Positions 1 to 11,300 are shown, numbered from the stretch's first letter. The stretch: 64,000 nt of DNA from Pseudocercospora fijiensis CIRAD86 (GCF_000340215.1 NW_006921543.1:1178001-1242000); one strand, 5' to 3'. Translations and numbers: made by a program. The notes: generated by a model from the letters alone, not told the origin.

Positions 1-286
1 AATAAACTAGCTATTATAAGAGGCGACACTAATAATATATTATTAGCCCCTAAGATACGGATGTAGCGGAATTAGTAGATATCGGTCTAGTATACTTAAC
101 TTAGTGTAATAGGCCGTATAGAAGGCCTTGCTTAATAATTGGTACGGTTGTTTCGATAGAATAGTACGTATAGGTCCCGTTCTTCGGGCGTAATATAGTT
201 AGATTAGTCTTGTTCGTAGCTATACCGCTAAAAGCTTGAAATAAGAACTATCTAGCTACTGCCCTTAAAGGGTAGATCGAATACTA
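1..286 (-). mobile_element. 5' internal part of a chromovirus copy (copy 0), cut by window edge
   Basis: This stretch is a close relative, in the same minus orientation, of 39800-40074, the leader and gag start of the copy at 24227-40271. Read on the minus strand it runs from the LTR into the leader, and the start of gag lies at the window edge. TpA-rich changes resemble RIP. The rest of the element lies to the left of the window. Confidence 0.8.
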
Positions 287-483
287 TATAAGAAGGGTTA
301 TGTTAGCAGGTAGATAGGGTAGTAGTAAATTAGTATAGTATTCGATAGAGATCTAGGAGGAGAGGGAGGAAGGTAGGAGAGTTAGCCTAACGCTAAGCGC
401 TAAGCCCTACCTAAGGCACTAAGACCCTAGCTTTACTTAGCTTAGTTATATACTAATTACGTATAGCCTCTTTAGCCCTAATA
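287..483 (-). repeat. LTR of chromovirus copy 0
   Basis: This 197-bp block matches the LTRs at 24227-24423, 40075-40271, 40341-40536, 47287-47482, 56319-56515 and 63266-63442. On the minus strand it begins TATTAG (TGTTAG in the least mutated copy) and ends CTTATA (CTTACA in the least mutated copy). It is the 5' LTR of a minus-strand element, because leader and gag sequence lie to its left. Confidence 0.85.
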
Positions 484-1370
484 AGGTATAAGATCTACGA
501 TAGTACTTAGAATTCTAAAACGCTATCCTCTATATATATATAGTAGTCCAAGTCCTATCCAAGCCACCTGCTCTCAAGCGACGTAGATATTAGACCGCAA
601 ACTTTGTTCTAGAACAATGTTATTATTATAGTATCGCATGCCTGTAGCGCACGACTCCGACTCTATCAGCCGACCGTAGCTAGGGCCTTAAGCTTAGAGA
701 CAGGCCTCTAATCTTACGCTTAGGTTTTAGAGTAGCAGTCGACACTCCTATAATAATAACAATAACGACTAACTTATATATTCGCTAATAACCGAAGCTA
801 TTTCCCTAAGAGCTTAAACTTGAAATCGGCCGCTATACCGAACTAAACCCTCGAGTAAGTATAAATACTATAGTATTTATTTATACTATAACGTTATACC
901 TACCTTCCTTCTTTAAAGTTCGAAATCCTATATCTAACCTCCTCGAGAAAACCTAACTTCCTATAGATAATAAACTAACTAAACCCGTAAGGCTATAATA
1001 AACTAAACCTATTACTAATTATTAATCTTAATATCCTATCCTATCCTATCCTATCCTATCCTTTAATTAATATCTACCTCTATATATAATAAGAATTCTA
1101 GTTATAAAATCTATATAACTAACTAACTAATATACTAATCTCTCTTAGTAAGAACTTTATCTTCGTCTACTCTTAGTACGAAGATAATTCTAGAATTCTT
1201 CGAAAAGAAGAATAGTACAGATACGATAGCATATCCTATTCTTTAGTCTAAAGGGGATATACGATCTACTTTTAGTTTTTTATTCGCTTAATATAACGAG
1301 GATACTTAAATTATATCTCGGTCCGATACTAGCTAGGATACGATACGATACGATACAATACGATACACTT
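484..1370. other. RIP-like, gene-free flank with pentamer arrays
   Basis: There is no credible ORF. The composition is TA-rich with very few CA/TG dinucleotides, like the retroelements, although I see no retroelement domain. It holds six ATCCT units (1033-1062) and six GATAC-type units (1337-1366). It may be an unrecognised old repeat, or unique DNA mutated by leakage from the neighbouring element. Confidence 0.55.
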
Positions 1371-1501
1371 CTTGCAAGAAACCCAAGGTTTGATCGTGTG
1401 AGTGCAGCCGTATCTTTCTATCCTTTGGGAAAAAAAGTCTTCATCTTTATCATCATCTATAGAACCAACACAAACCTCAAGGTTAAGTAATACTACCCTA
1501 T

Positions 1502-1535
1502 ATCCCATCCCATCCCATCCCATCCCATCCCATCC
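1502..1535. repeat. Pentanucleotide microsatellite (ATCCC)n
   Basis: Six full ATCCC units plus a partial one sit where base composition changes from RIP-like to normal genic DNA. The surrounding interval 1371-2052 has only unrecognised short ORFs and is the downstream flank of the homeobox gene. Confidence 0.85.
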
Positions 1536-2052
1536 AATGCGTCCAGAAGATGAAGAGATAAAGTAAAAGCCGCGACTGTACCTTACGTACAGTGGGTATC
1601 ATGCCATGTCGCGTGAGCTTAAAAGACTCAAAATGTCGTATGGGTGCGCATCCGAGTTTTCGATAAAAGGCCCGAGAGATTTTTGCGTCGTAAGGCCTGA
1701 AGTGAAAAGAAGAAGAAACAGTTGGCCAGGACCAGGAACCGCGCGAAAATCTGAATGTGCAACTTCGGCATCGATAGTGTTGTGTCGCTCGCCCGGATGC
1801 TGCAGATACAGCGTCTTCACCCATCGGAGGGCTACCATGACCTTTACGCCTAACAGCGAAGCCGAGAATTCAATTCGGTTGAAACCCTTGCTAGCCAGAA
1901 ATGGGAAAATTTGATAGTCTTCCGATGCGTGAAGGCGCTGTATGCCTGGTGCAGGTGAATGTTGGCGGCACAACACACCCAAAGGTGGTATTGGGGATCG
2001 GAGGAGTCACGTCTTGAGTATAGGTCTCCATTGGCCTGGCCTGTCGAAAAAT

Positions 2053-3913
2053 CTAATAGCCGCCGTCATGGCCCTGACTCTCCGTCACTCGATGTCCGTT
2101 GTAGGCGCTGAGCATGTATGGATGAGAAGCTCCGGCCGCATTTTGATGAGCTTCATGCATGGGCTGACCAGGTTGTGAGTCTGACACTGGTTCGGTTACT
2201 TGGCCATGTTGGGCGTAAGCGCTGGAGTAGTTTTGCGAGGAGTAGGGGGTAGGGTAGCCCGCGTATTGCGGAACGTGAGATGTGCGGTATGTCGAAGCTG
2301 GGTATGCGCTGTATGCTGGTCGTCGAAATTGATCTGTATCTGTCGCCTGTTGAACTTGACCGCCTAGAGGGTTCTGCTGCTGCGAGTTTGTCTGCTGGTA
2401 CTGTGGCACTTGAGAATCTGTCCGCCGTTAGCATCTTCGCCCTGCTGTAGAGCAGAGATACGCACATGAAAAGCCCAATCCATACGGTCCTGGTTCCCCA
2501 CTAGGACTACCGATACTTTGTAGTTGCGGCCTTGGCTGGGTGACAGAATGCTCTGAGAATGACGCTGCTCGCTCCGGAATGTGCCGTGGTGTGCTCGTGC
2601 TGTTAAGTGTCGAATATGATACGCTGGTTCGTAATGGCGATCCTGTGCTCTCGCCCATCGTTCTGTTGAGTCGTTCATGCAGAGGTAGTCGTTGGAGCTG
2701 TGGTTGACTCGTGAATGGCGTGTGGCCTGAAGATGGTAGACCTGTGGGCGGTCGTCGTGAAGCTTCGTACGGGACTTGCTGCTGAAGAACGTAGGGAGAC
2801 ATGCTGCTGGTCGCCGAACCAGGCGAGAGATGGTCCGATGTCGACTGCGGTGGAGTGAACGCAAATGCGCCCAATGCTGGACTGACACCAGTTGGACTGG
2901 AATACTGCTGTCCATACTGCTCGTAATCAGGAACACGTCGCAAAGTGTCTAAAGTCAATGGTCGTACTGCGCTGCTGTCACCATATGTTGCAAACCCTCC
3001 TATTGACGACGACATTGGCGCTCCCATCGATGGAGGTTGTGCGCCGAATGGAGAGTGCAGTGCTTGAGTTGTGTCGAAGCCTGATGGCAGAGCTCTGGAT
3101 CTCATCATTCGCTCGCGGTCGTCTTGCGTTAATCTCTTGAGCTTGGCCCGTCTGCGAAGGCGTCAGCATTCGATGTGACGTGCTTTCGTGCGCACGGCTC
3201 ACCTGTTTTGGAACCATACTTGCACCTGCCTGGCACTTAGCCCAGGAATTTCTCGCGCCAACCTTTCGCGCTGCGCAGCATCTGGATGTGGTTGCCGAGC
3301 AAATTCGCTCAATAGGAAGCGAGTCTGGTTGTGCGTGAGTCTGAGGTAATGTCAGCGCTGCTGCCCAAAAATGTTCCTTCACCAGGCTGTGAGCGAACCT
3401 AAAACGCTTCATCTTCCTTTTTTGAGCGCGCAGCTCAGCAGCAGTCATTGGCGGTCTTTCGCCTTCATCTTCAGGCTCTTCGCCTCCGAAATCATCTACA
3501 AGGTCGTCGTCATCTGCTTGATCTTTGTTGCTGGCACCAGGTGAGCGAGGAGTCAGACGGTCTACCAGACTTGCGGGTGTCGAATCGTCGTAGGTCGATG
3601 ACTGCAAGTCTGCTGGTCCCATTGAATGCGGATCTGAGAGCAGCTGTCGGTCATCGTACGTCGATGGTGCTGAAGTATTGCCTTCGTGGCCATAGTGAGC
3701 GCCTGATCCCAAAGGGTAAGGTGTATTTCTGTACGATCGTAGAGGCGGGATTGAGCGATCGCGTTGGTAGGATTGGTAGTCCGAAGTAGGACCACTCGAT
3801 GCATGATGCAGGTGATGCGGACCGTGATGGTAGTCGCCTGTCTTTGTCGCGTTGTCCGACATACGCGGAGAACTTGGCGGCGATAATGGCACCTGATACC
3901 GTTCTTCAACCAT
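2053..3913 (-). CDS. Homeobox transcription factor
   Basis: Predicted nuclear DNA-binding regulator of 567 residues. Exons on the minus strand are 3913-3399, 3340-3203, 3151-2466 and 2417-2053. Introns are 58, 51 and 48 bp; the second has clean GTGAGC/CGCAG borders, and CTGAC or CTAAC branch-like sites occur in introns 1 and 3. The homeodomain spans about residues 165-224, starts with a basic KRKMKRFR arm and ends in the recognition helix motif WFQNRRAKLKRL. Two introns cut the homeodomain, one just after the arm and one inside WFQNRR. An acidic patch (DDDDLVDDFGGEEPEDEGE) precedes it, and long Ser/Pro/Gln/Tyr-rich low-complexity tails flank it. Fungal homeobox factors of this shape often control conidiation or development, but the exact orthologue is not certain. 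The donor of intron 1 (GTTCGC) is weak, but the resulting homeodomain is continuous. The 3.1 kb of gene-free DNA upstream could hold extended regulation. Confidence 0.88.
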
Positions 3914-5280
3914 TTGAGACGTGGGTGGTGCTCTGGTCTATGTCAGCACGATACGATCTACCAGGGCGGCCTCGACATACTGTATCAGAGCAAGTCACCC
4001 GCCAAGTAGCATCGACCAATGGAATTCCCAGTAACGAGAACCAACGTCGACTGGAAATTCTCCGCGATGGATTGACTCGACAGTGCTGCTGTGTCCTGTC
4101 CAGAATCGATAGAGAGAGCGAGTATTGTTGTGACGATGAAAGCGTCTCTCTGGGGTTTAAGGCCGTTCTCAAGGTCATGCACAAGGATATTGTGCTGCAC
4201 TATGCAAAGACTGCCGAATGTCTCGAGCCAGTGTCGACTGGCCACGATCCGATCTTCTCCCAGCTCCCACGAGGGTTCGTGCCTTGGGTCGCCGGGCCGT
4301 CCCTGGAAAAGCCGAGCAAGGTATTGTGCCTGGGGAGAGGAGGCGTGTTAAGCGTAGAAACTCGAAAAGGCTGATTGATCGAGCGGTCGAGAATAGGTCA
4401 AGGTCGACAGATTGTGGCTGATGTTGTCACTATCGATGATGCCTCGAGCCGACAGCCAGATACTTCAGGTTTTCAGGCAGTAAAGGTCTTGCACCGGGGT
4501 GGATCCTCATGGATGGCGTTCGAGGCTCGAGGCGACTGCACAGGGAAGTTGTCTGAACTAATGGTAGTGCGCTCGCGAAGGCCAGGCAATGCCTCCACAC
4601 AAGATTCTACAAGCGCGATGCTATCGTCGCCAAATGATCGGGAGCCTGACTGTCGGATTCTGTTGAAGCAGATAGATGGTCAATTGATTGCACTCTGGTG
4701 AGTGGGCAAGAACGGGCGGAATGTGCCAGCTTGTGGCACCGTTCCTTAATCTTGATATCCAGAGACGGTGTGTAGGCGCATGCAAGCATCACTCCTCAAA
4801 CAAGCAGCTGCTGGGCAACAGCAGGCGAGGTTGGATCTCCAACATATTCGGGAGCCACCGAAGCTGCGGACGCAGGCGGCCAAAGAGCCGAAAGAGCGTC
4901 GCCAACCAGAAACGACGAAAGGTCCGCCATGCTGCCGAGTCGATCCCAGACGGAAGCGATTCTGCGAAGTGTAGACTCTCACATGGGGTGGATCAGTGCC
5001 CGTCCGACAAGGCTAGAAAGCCTCCGATGGGACCGGTGGATCGCATGGCGAAGGACCCTTGTCACAACGCACGTTCTCGCCTCATGTGGTTGGCTGCGAG
5101 ATAGCCGTTGAAGCCCGGTTGTGCTAGTAGGGGTGGATGAGCTCTGGCATGGAGCTCTGCGGGGTGGACCGCCTGGTGCACCTGTGGCATTGCTCCTGCA
5201 GGAAAGCAGCTGCCGCATCTGAGAAACACAGAGGAATCTGCTGCTTTGTGCTGGCGTCTCCGTGGTTCGTCCATCGCCCA
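3914..5280. other. Long gene-free region upstream of homeobox gene
   Basis: Only short overlapping ORFs without recognisable domains or codon bias occur here, on both strands. It is the 5' flank of the minus-strand homeobox gene and probably contains its promoter and leader. I could identify no specific binding site. Confidence 0.5.
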
Positions 5281-5295
5281 GGCAGAGAGCCCACA

Positions 5296-5325
5296 CGCCA
5301 CGCCACGCCACGCCACGCCACGCCA
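5296..5325. repeat. Pentamer array (CGCCA)6
   Basis: Six perfect tandem units. First of five different short tandem arrays between 5.3 and 6.2 kb. Confidence 0.9.
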
Positions 5326-5540
5326 GCCGGGCCGTGGGTTGGGCGGTCACGAGCCCTGCCAGCGAGGCCCGTCTCCTCGGTGGGATATCGATGTAGCCAG
5401 AGCGTCAACGGATGATCAAGTGTGGGCAATGCCGTCCATCCACCCCAGTCAAATGCGTTCGCACGGGCAATTTACGGTGCACGGAAGAGATCTTCAACGG
5501 TCCTGGGTAGGGTGAGTCGATCAGGTGGGTGGTTGACCGG

Positions 5541-5565
5541 GCCGTGCCGTGCCGTGCCGTGCCGT
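5541..5565. repeat. Pentamer array (GCCGT)5
   Basis: Five perfect tandem units in the same gene-free interval. Confidence 0.9.
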
Positions 5566-5744
5566 ACAAATGGCGGCAGGATCCCTTTCAGACGACTCTG
5601 AGGGCATGTTATGTCGCAGAGACCGTCTTTTCTGGAACCTGCAATTCCCTCTTCGGGAGGCCAGCCGTTGCCGGTGCGGTCGATGGGTTTTGGCGGCGGC
5701 GGGTATGCTGCGGCGTGTGCCAGTCGGGACAAGCGTGCGATCAG

Positions 5745-5773
5745 GCGAGGCGAGGCGAGGCGAGCGAGGCGAG
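5745..5773. repeat. Pentamer array (GCGAG)n
   Basis: Four perfect units followed by a slipped partial unit and one further copy. Confidence 0.85.
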
Positions 5774-6087
5774 ACACGCTGAACGTGATCAACAACCACG
5801 GCCAGGCACACATGACGGAGGGGAGGAAAAGTCTCTCGATCCTGGTCTGGCCTGGCTGCGGTGCGGGGGGCAGTGGCAGTGGCGGTGGCAGAACGGCACA
5901 TGGAGCTCACGTGTGAGCAGTCAGCTTCCAGGTTTGGCAGCAGCGCAGTGGTCGGCTGGAGGTGTGGTGGTGATACAGCGGACAGCGACTTCCGACGGCT
6001 ATCGTTTGACATGTCGCCAGGGTGCTCCTTCCTGGAATTTCTCGAACAATGTCGATTGTAGAAGCAGCGCGACCGTGCACTCCTGAT

Positions 6088-6088
6088 G

Positions 6089-6119
<31 letters not shown>
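6088..6119. repeat. Hexamer array (GGCTCT)5
   Basis: Five tandem units, 16 bp before the next array. Confidence 0.88.
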
Positions 6120-6135
6120 TGTTTGGCGCGTATGC

Positions 6136-6180
6136 GCTGTGCTGTGCTGTGCTGTGCTGTGCTGTGCTGTGCTGTGCTGC
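6136..6180. repeat. Pentamer array (GCTGT)8
   Basis: Eight GCTGT units plus a ninth variant GCTGC; the longest microsatellite of the cluster. Long ORFs across it on either strand are repeat translations (LCCAV or TAQHS type) and are not taken as genes. Confidence 0.9.
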
Positions 6181-7091
6181 TTGGCTGCCTGCGCAATTAT
6201 TAATCTCTGCCGAGTCTGCCCACGATGAGACGCTTGCAGGGAAATTTGAGGCCATTAGGTTGTATGATAGTCGCCGGGGTTGGCTCGCTTGCCGCTTCTC
6301 AAACAGGGCCATGGGCGGGTGTGGGTAGGCAAGCTGTTGCTCGTGACCCTCGTCCCTCTGCCTCCACCACACCCTCATCGAGTCATCGCTTCACCCTCGA
6401 CTGTATGGAGGAAGACCGAAGACATGATATGGCGTCAGATTTGGCCTTGCGCGAAAACTCGCGCCGGAAGCTTATTGTCGCGCACGGCTCTTTTCTGCCA
6501 GGAACCATTGTGGAAGTCCGCAAGGATTTAGCGTGACGGGGGGCCAGGGGCGCCGGCGCCGGCAGCCACTCCGAGCCTCCGACACAGGCCATGAATGGCA
6601 TCAAAACAGCGACGACAGCCGCCCAACACTCCTGTACAGTACACCTCGTCTTCCCAGCTGCACGATCCTGAGGCACTCTCCAGACCACGCTGTGACTGTG
6701 ACTGTACAACCAACGCTTCTCATCTCCTCTCCCTCCCAGACGCAAGGCGCAAGCGAGCCTCAAACATTTTCTAAAAAAGAAGCTTAAAGACAGACGCCAA
6801 GGACCACCTTCGCCAGCACAGATGCAAGTCGGTCAGCACTGCAGTTGTATGATAAGATGCAACCGAAGTCAAAAGGGGGCTGAAGCAATGTCTTATCCGG
6901 GTTAGAACAGTCGGGGTGCTTGCCCCGTCTTTTGAAGCCTCTTACTTACCCTCTCCCTTTCAAATCCAGCAGAATAATGAATGTCAAGAGCTGAAGGAGG
7001 GAAAAAAAATAAATAAATAACGGGCATCGCGCCGATACAGTATCTGCTGCTCGCGTCCGAAGATCTATGATACAACTTAACGCATTACAGA
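6181..7091. other. Gene-free interval, 3' flank of THOC1 gene
   Basis: No supported gene. The last 200 bp are A-rich on the plus strand (AAATAAATAA near 7010) and are the downstream side of the minus-strand THOC1 gene, so they probably contain its 3' UTR. Remaining ORFs are short and unrecognised. Confidence 0.5.
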
Positions 7092-9032
7092 TCATGCCGC
7101 CTCCGCCTCTGCCATAACCTTGTCGCTTTCCCTTTCTGATACCACTGCAACAGGCTCAGTCTCAACAGCCGTTGCTTCCTCCGCTTCCTCAGCCGCAATG
7201 GTTAATACAGGAGCGTTGGTATCTTCACCAGTGTTCTCAGTGGCCTCAACATTTTCAGTAGCTTGCTCAGGAGGACTCATGATCTCTTCCAAATCTTTAG
7301 TGCTCTCGACTTTATCCAGTAAGCTCAAATTCGTGGCTCGAGCTTGACGCAAAGCCCGCCATTTCGCGTTTTGAATAGCGTTTTCGTAACTGCTCTTCTC
7401 TTCCTCGTCCATCGCCATTTCTGCATCGAGTTTGTCGGTCTTGACTTGCTCCACCAATTGCTCGATCGACGGCGCGGTGTATCGAGAAGGATGCTTCAGG
7501 GCGTCCAGACCACCGCCTGTGACCTCATCAAGGAAGCTGAGGTTCATCACGTTTTGCGGCTTGTCGGGGATGGTACGTGGACGTGTAAACTTCGCCGCTC
7601 CAGTCCTCGCGAGCAACTCTTCTTCTGTCGATACAGGTCCGCGGACAATCGATGGACAGCTTTCCACTTTCCACCGCACCCAGTTCTTGTCTCGCGCCAG
7701 CACGGTCTCCACCATACGACAGTAATGGCGGCCTTCGTTCGACATGTTGAGGTGAGATGTGATGGTTGATCGCGTAGACGTTGCCCACTTCGCGTCTTCC
7801 TCATTCAGGACAAAGGCGTGGATCAAAGCCCTGTTGGTCGAGACAGCATTTAGACGCTTCTTCGCCTTTTCCGTCAACGATAGTAGAAAGTCGATCAGAA
7901 TTAGAGCTTGAACGAGAATGTGACGCTGAAAGGCAAGATCGCTAAGCTCCAGGCCAAAAAGATCACGGCTGGTGAGGTATTTGGGATTGTAGTTGTCAAC
8001 GAGAGTATTGTCGCTCTCTTCTTCGCCCCCATCGCCGTGCATCTTGCGTTTGGTACCGCGCCTACCCTCTACACTGGACTTTGTCTGAACCACCGTGGGA
8101 GTTTTCTTGAACTTGGCAATCGTGCACGCCAGCCCCTTCTTGAAGACCGTGAAATTGTCGTTGTCAAAAAGTCTCGTCGGATCGGAAAAGTCGTGCTGCA
8201 ATCGCCAGAAAATTGGGTATAACTGCTCCGTGGACAACACCTCTTCTTCAGCTACCTTCTTCGGAGCTGCCTTTATCGGGATCGCCTTGCTCCCAGGTTT
8301 TGTCGGAGCGGCAGGTTGTGGGGTGCTTTCTTTTGTGTCGCTTGGTGTTTCTCCGGTTTTGAAATCGACGTCCATCTGTTCTCCTTCTACGGGCGCTGAT
8401 ACTTCAAACTTCGTCGTGTTCTCCGTGTGAAACTCTCCTCGCAGGTTGACGGAGCTTTTGTCTCCCAAGGGAAATGTCTGAAACAGGAAAAAGAAAACTC
8501 GACCACAAAAGATCGCATCTTCTGCACGACTTAGACGCCTCAAGAGCTCATTGCAAGTTCTGAGAAAGACCAAATTCTTCTTGTGGAAGTCCTTTTGAGC
8601 CAACCTCTCTCGTCGCGAGTCCAGGTAGTCGAAGACAGTTCGGCATCCTTCCGTTGTTTGGCTGTCCAAAAGCTCCTCGATCAGCCAGCATACTAGTCCA
8701 GGGTCGCATCGGCCTTCATCGCCACATATTAGAACCACGTCCAGCAAGTTCCAGACTTCTCCAAAAGCCGGATCGTGGATTTCGGTAGAATGTATGAGAG
8801 AATAAAATATCTCTCTGAATGCTGTCTCTACAGCAGAGAAACGATACGACTGATCGTATGCGCCGTCAAAGACATCATGTAGCGCTTGGATGTCTTCGAT
8901 TAGGTGTGTAGCGTTGAGAGGAGGCTCGATTGTTGTCTCTGGTTTTGTGCTTCGGGCATGTTGGAGCAGAGCCTTGACTCTTGTTGCCACCCGTGCCACT
9001 GGCTCCAGCTCTGCAGCAGATGCCACAGCCAT
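7092..9032 (-). CDS. hpr1: THO complex subunit 1 (Hpr1/THOC1 family)
   Basis: Intronless 646-residue ORF. THOC1/Hpr1 is a core subunit of the nuclear THO complex, which couples RNA polymerase II elongation to mRNP packaging and export and limits R-loops. The N-terminal three quarters match the THOC1 fold: a helical region with FDYLDSRRERL at about 135-144, and the hallmark SSVNLRGEFHTENTTKFE at 193-210. The middle holds a Pro/Lys/Ala-rich linker (about 222-256) and a basic RRGTKRKMHG segment. The tail from about 560 is acidic and Ala/Glu/Thr-rich, typical of fungal versions. The ATG lies at the island's divergent promoter shared with the plus-strand csm3-like gene. Family membership is firm; the symbol follows the yeast gene. 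Confidence 0.93.
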   Translation of the reverse strand: MAVASAAELEPVARVATRVKALLQHARSTKPETTIEPPLNATHLIEDIQALHDVFDGAYDQSYRFSAVETAFREIFYSLIHSTEIHDPAFGEVWNLLDVVLICGDEGRCDPGLVCWLIEELLDSQTTEGCRTVFDYLDSRRERLAQKDFHKKNLVFLRTCNELLRRLSRAEDAIFCGRVFFFLFQTFPLGDKSSVNLRGEFHTENTTKFEVSAPVEGEQMDVDFKTGETPSDTKESTPQPAAPTKPGSKAIPIKAAPKKVAEEEVLSTEQLYPIFWRLQHDFSDPTRLFDNDNFTVFKKGLACTIAKFKKTPTVVQTKSSVEGRRGTKRKMHGDGGEEESDNTLVDNYNPKYLTSRDLFGLELSDLAFQRHILVQALILIDFLLSLTEKAKKRLNAVSTNRALIHAFVLNEEDAKWATSTRSTITSHLNMSNEGRHYCRMVETVLARDKNWVRWKVESCPSIVRGPVSTEEELLARTGAAKFTRPRTIPDKPQNVMNLSFLDEVTGGGLDALKHPSRYTAPSIEQLVEQVKTDKLDAEMAMDEEEKSSYENAIQNAKWRALRQARATNLSLLDKVESTKDLEEIMSPPEQATENVEATENTGEDTNAPVLTIAAEEAEEATAVETEPVAVVSERESDKVMAEAEAA

Positions 9033-9389
9033 GGCTCGACTGACAAATCTTTGTGTCAGACTCTGCCGTGCAAGACTGACTCAAATCGCCATGTGTTGGA
9101 ATTGATTGCAAGATGGGTGCTTCACCGACCGGCTGGAAAGGCGATCCCGGATATTGCGTGTGATCTGAGGGAGCGTAACCTTGGCGTGCGATCATCAGCG
9201 ATAGCTGTGTTAGACGGGATTTCAGTCCCAATACCGTCAGATGGAAGTCCGTGTTGTTCTGGAGGGCAAGATGTCGTTGCTCCAAAAGTCGACAGGTTCG
9301 ACAGGCATCAGAGTTAAGGTTCGTTCCGACCAACCTTGGCAACCGCCGTCGCGTCGCGTCGCGTCCTCCAGAGGTATCAAAGATCGCAA
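9033..9389. promoter_or_regulatory. Divergent promoter between THOC1 and csm3-like genes
   Basis: The 357 bp separate two start codons pointing away from each other, so both 5' regions must lie here. A short GTCGC tandem occurs near 9349-9363. No TATA box or named factor site was recognised. Confidence 0.45.
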
Positions 9390-10470
9390 ATGTCTACTCA
9401 AGCACGACACTCTTCAGCAAATATGCCTTCAGCAGTATCGCCGAACCCTCGAGCAGGCCCTGCGCAGTCTGATGACCGTGATAGATTACTGGAATACGAT
9501 GCAGCAGTAGAAGACTTCCTCAACGACATTCCGATACGAGGCAATGAGCAGAACCCGAATGCTACAGAGGAACGGCCCAGGGACGAAGATCAAGAAGTGC
9601 AGGTCAAGAAAAAACGGCAACCGATCCCAAAGCTCGACGAAAACAGGTCAGGAAAATATTGCCATACTTCGCCGTATGAAGCTCACCAAGACCAGATTAC
9701 TTTCCGAAGCAGGCATTCCAAAGCTGCGCAAGATCACCAAGTCTCGCGTGAAGTTCCGTGGCAAAGGGCATGAATTTTCAGATATTTCGCGTCTGCTCAA
9801 CACATACCAGCTATGGCTAGACGACTTGTATCCCCGAGCAAAGTTTCGAGATGCGCTCACTATGTTGGAGAAAGTGGGCCATAGCAAGCGAATGCAAGTC
9901 ATGAGGAGAGCCTGGCTAGATGCAACGAAGCCAGACAGACGACTATCACCACAACCGGAGCCAGAGTTGGATCCCGACTTTGACCTTATGATGTCTGGCG
10001 CGAATGGTGATGCCAATGATACAGAACGGCAGAACTCGACATCTGGTGAAGGTGCCACAGATCTGAATACTACGCAGCAAGCTTCGTCAGGAAAGGATGG
10101 AGGCGATGCTCCAGATGATGACGAATTAGATGCATTGCTCGCCGAATCAGGACCAACAACCGCACCTGTTCTCAAGCAAAGAAAGGCTGGCCCCTTCGAG
10201 GATGATGGGTCTGACGACGATGAGCTGGATGCACTTCTCTCCGAAAATCATCCTGCTCAGCCTGGCGCCGAAGCCGCAAAAACGGCGAAGACATCTGAAG
10301 CGAGTGCTTTCGCCGAAGGTCCCGACGAAGACGAGCTTGATGCACTGATGAATGAGCAAGGCCCAACTCATGCACCAGATGCTGCCGCCAGCACTGCGGG
10401 TTCCACTCGCCCCCAACCCCTAGACGACTTTGCAGATGATGAGGAAGCCATGGCAAGCATGGGTTGGTAA
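9390..10470 (+). CDS. csm3: Csm3/Swi3 (TIPIN) replication fork protection subunit
   Basis: Predicted partner of Tof1/Swi1 (Timeless) in the replication fork protection complex, acting at stalled forks and in S-phase checkpoint signalling. Exons 9390-9646 and 9696-10470 are joined over a 49-bp intron (GTCAGG...ACCAG) and give 343 residues. The join restores KLDENR-LLSEAGIPKLRK, the start of the Swi3 domain (about residues 80-165), which continues with SDISRLLNTYQLWLDDLYPRAKF and ends near KRMQVMRR. The C-terminus is acidic and carries three copies of a D-D/E-DELDALL/M unit. An in-frame ATG at 9336 would add 18 residues; I prefer 9390 because the extension is Arg-rich and translated from a GTCGC repeat. 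It is divergent to the THOC1 gene, another genome-stability factor. Confidence 0.9.
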
Positions 10471-11300
10471 GATGAGAACACGAGATCGACTGTCTGAGAA
10501 TGGGGCTAGCGGTGTGTTATGCGCGGAGACGCAGATGTCACGATCGCATGAGCCTCTTGTTATGAGTCGTAGCACAAAACGGCACCACGTGTGATCGTCG
10601 ATCTTCCTCATCTTCCAGAAGACCCAAGCGGATGGGAAGTCCGGGCTCAGGCTCACCGCCAACTACCCACATCGGACGATTTCGCTTGGAGCAACAGCTT
10701 GATCCAGCACATGCACAAAAAAGCTATCCTGGTTGTTCAACCGCCTTAATATGCTCAGCTATTGTTTAGTGCATGAATCCGGCGTTGTGCCGAAGTTATG
10801 TGGTTGTACAATGCAGCGTGCATTGTTACAGAGAGGCTTGCATGACATCAAACACGTTGGTGGCGTTTTGCGTCTTTGCACGTTGCACGACATTTACCAG
10901 GCCCAAAAACCTTGCGGCTGGGCCGTGTGGTCGCACAAGGGTTTGCAGCTTGCAGTTCCTGGGAATTGGAAGGCTCCTTATGCGGCTCTAATGTCCGACT
11001 GCGGTGTTGCTGCCCAAGCGACGACGGACCTCAGCTGATGCTATGATTCTGGTGTTTTTTTGCTGAACTTTAATCACCTCCTCAACGCTATTCGCGATGT
11101 TGTACAAGAACGACCAGGCACGCTGCTACTGCAAAGTCATGCGCCGTCAAACCCAGTCCTGTCACAGCAAGGCTTGACATGGGCAGCGGAGGAACAAGAC
11201 TCTTCGACTCAGACCCTCTCCACGCCGGCGACTTTTGCAGGAGGGCAGGAAAATGAAACGGAAAGCATAGTGCAGCTACTGTTTTCGAGAACGAAACATC
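10471..11300. other. Intergenic, no supported gene
   Basis: Downstream of csm3 and downstream of the minus-strand BTB gene, so it contains two convergent 3' ends. ORFs at 10733-11038 and 11060-11317 have no recognisable domain. Confidence 0.5.

Noticed and set aside
1599..1982. 127-residue minus-strand and 102-residue plus-strand ORFs
   Set aside because: They overlap on opposite strands with no recognisable motif; neither can be preferred.
5521..6378. 285-residue minus-strand ORF and several 60-185-residue plus-strand ORFs
   Set aside because: They translate microsatellites (Ala-Gln-His-Ser, Arg-Ala or Leu-Ala runs), overlap each other on both strands and have no domain.
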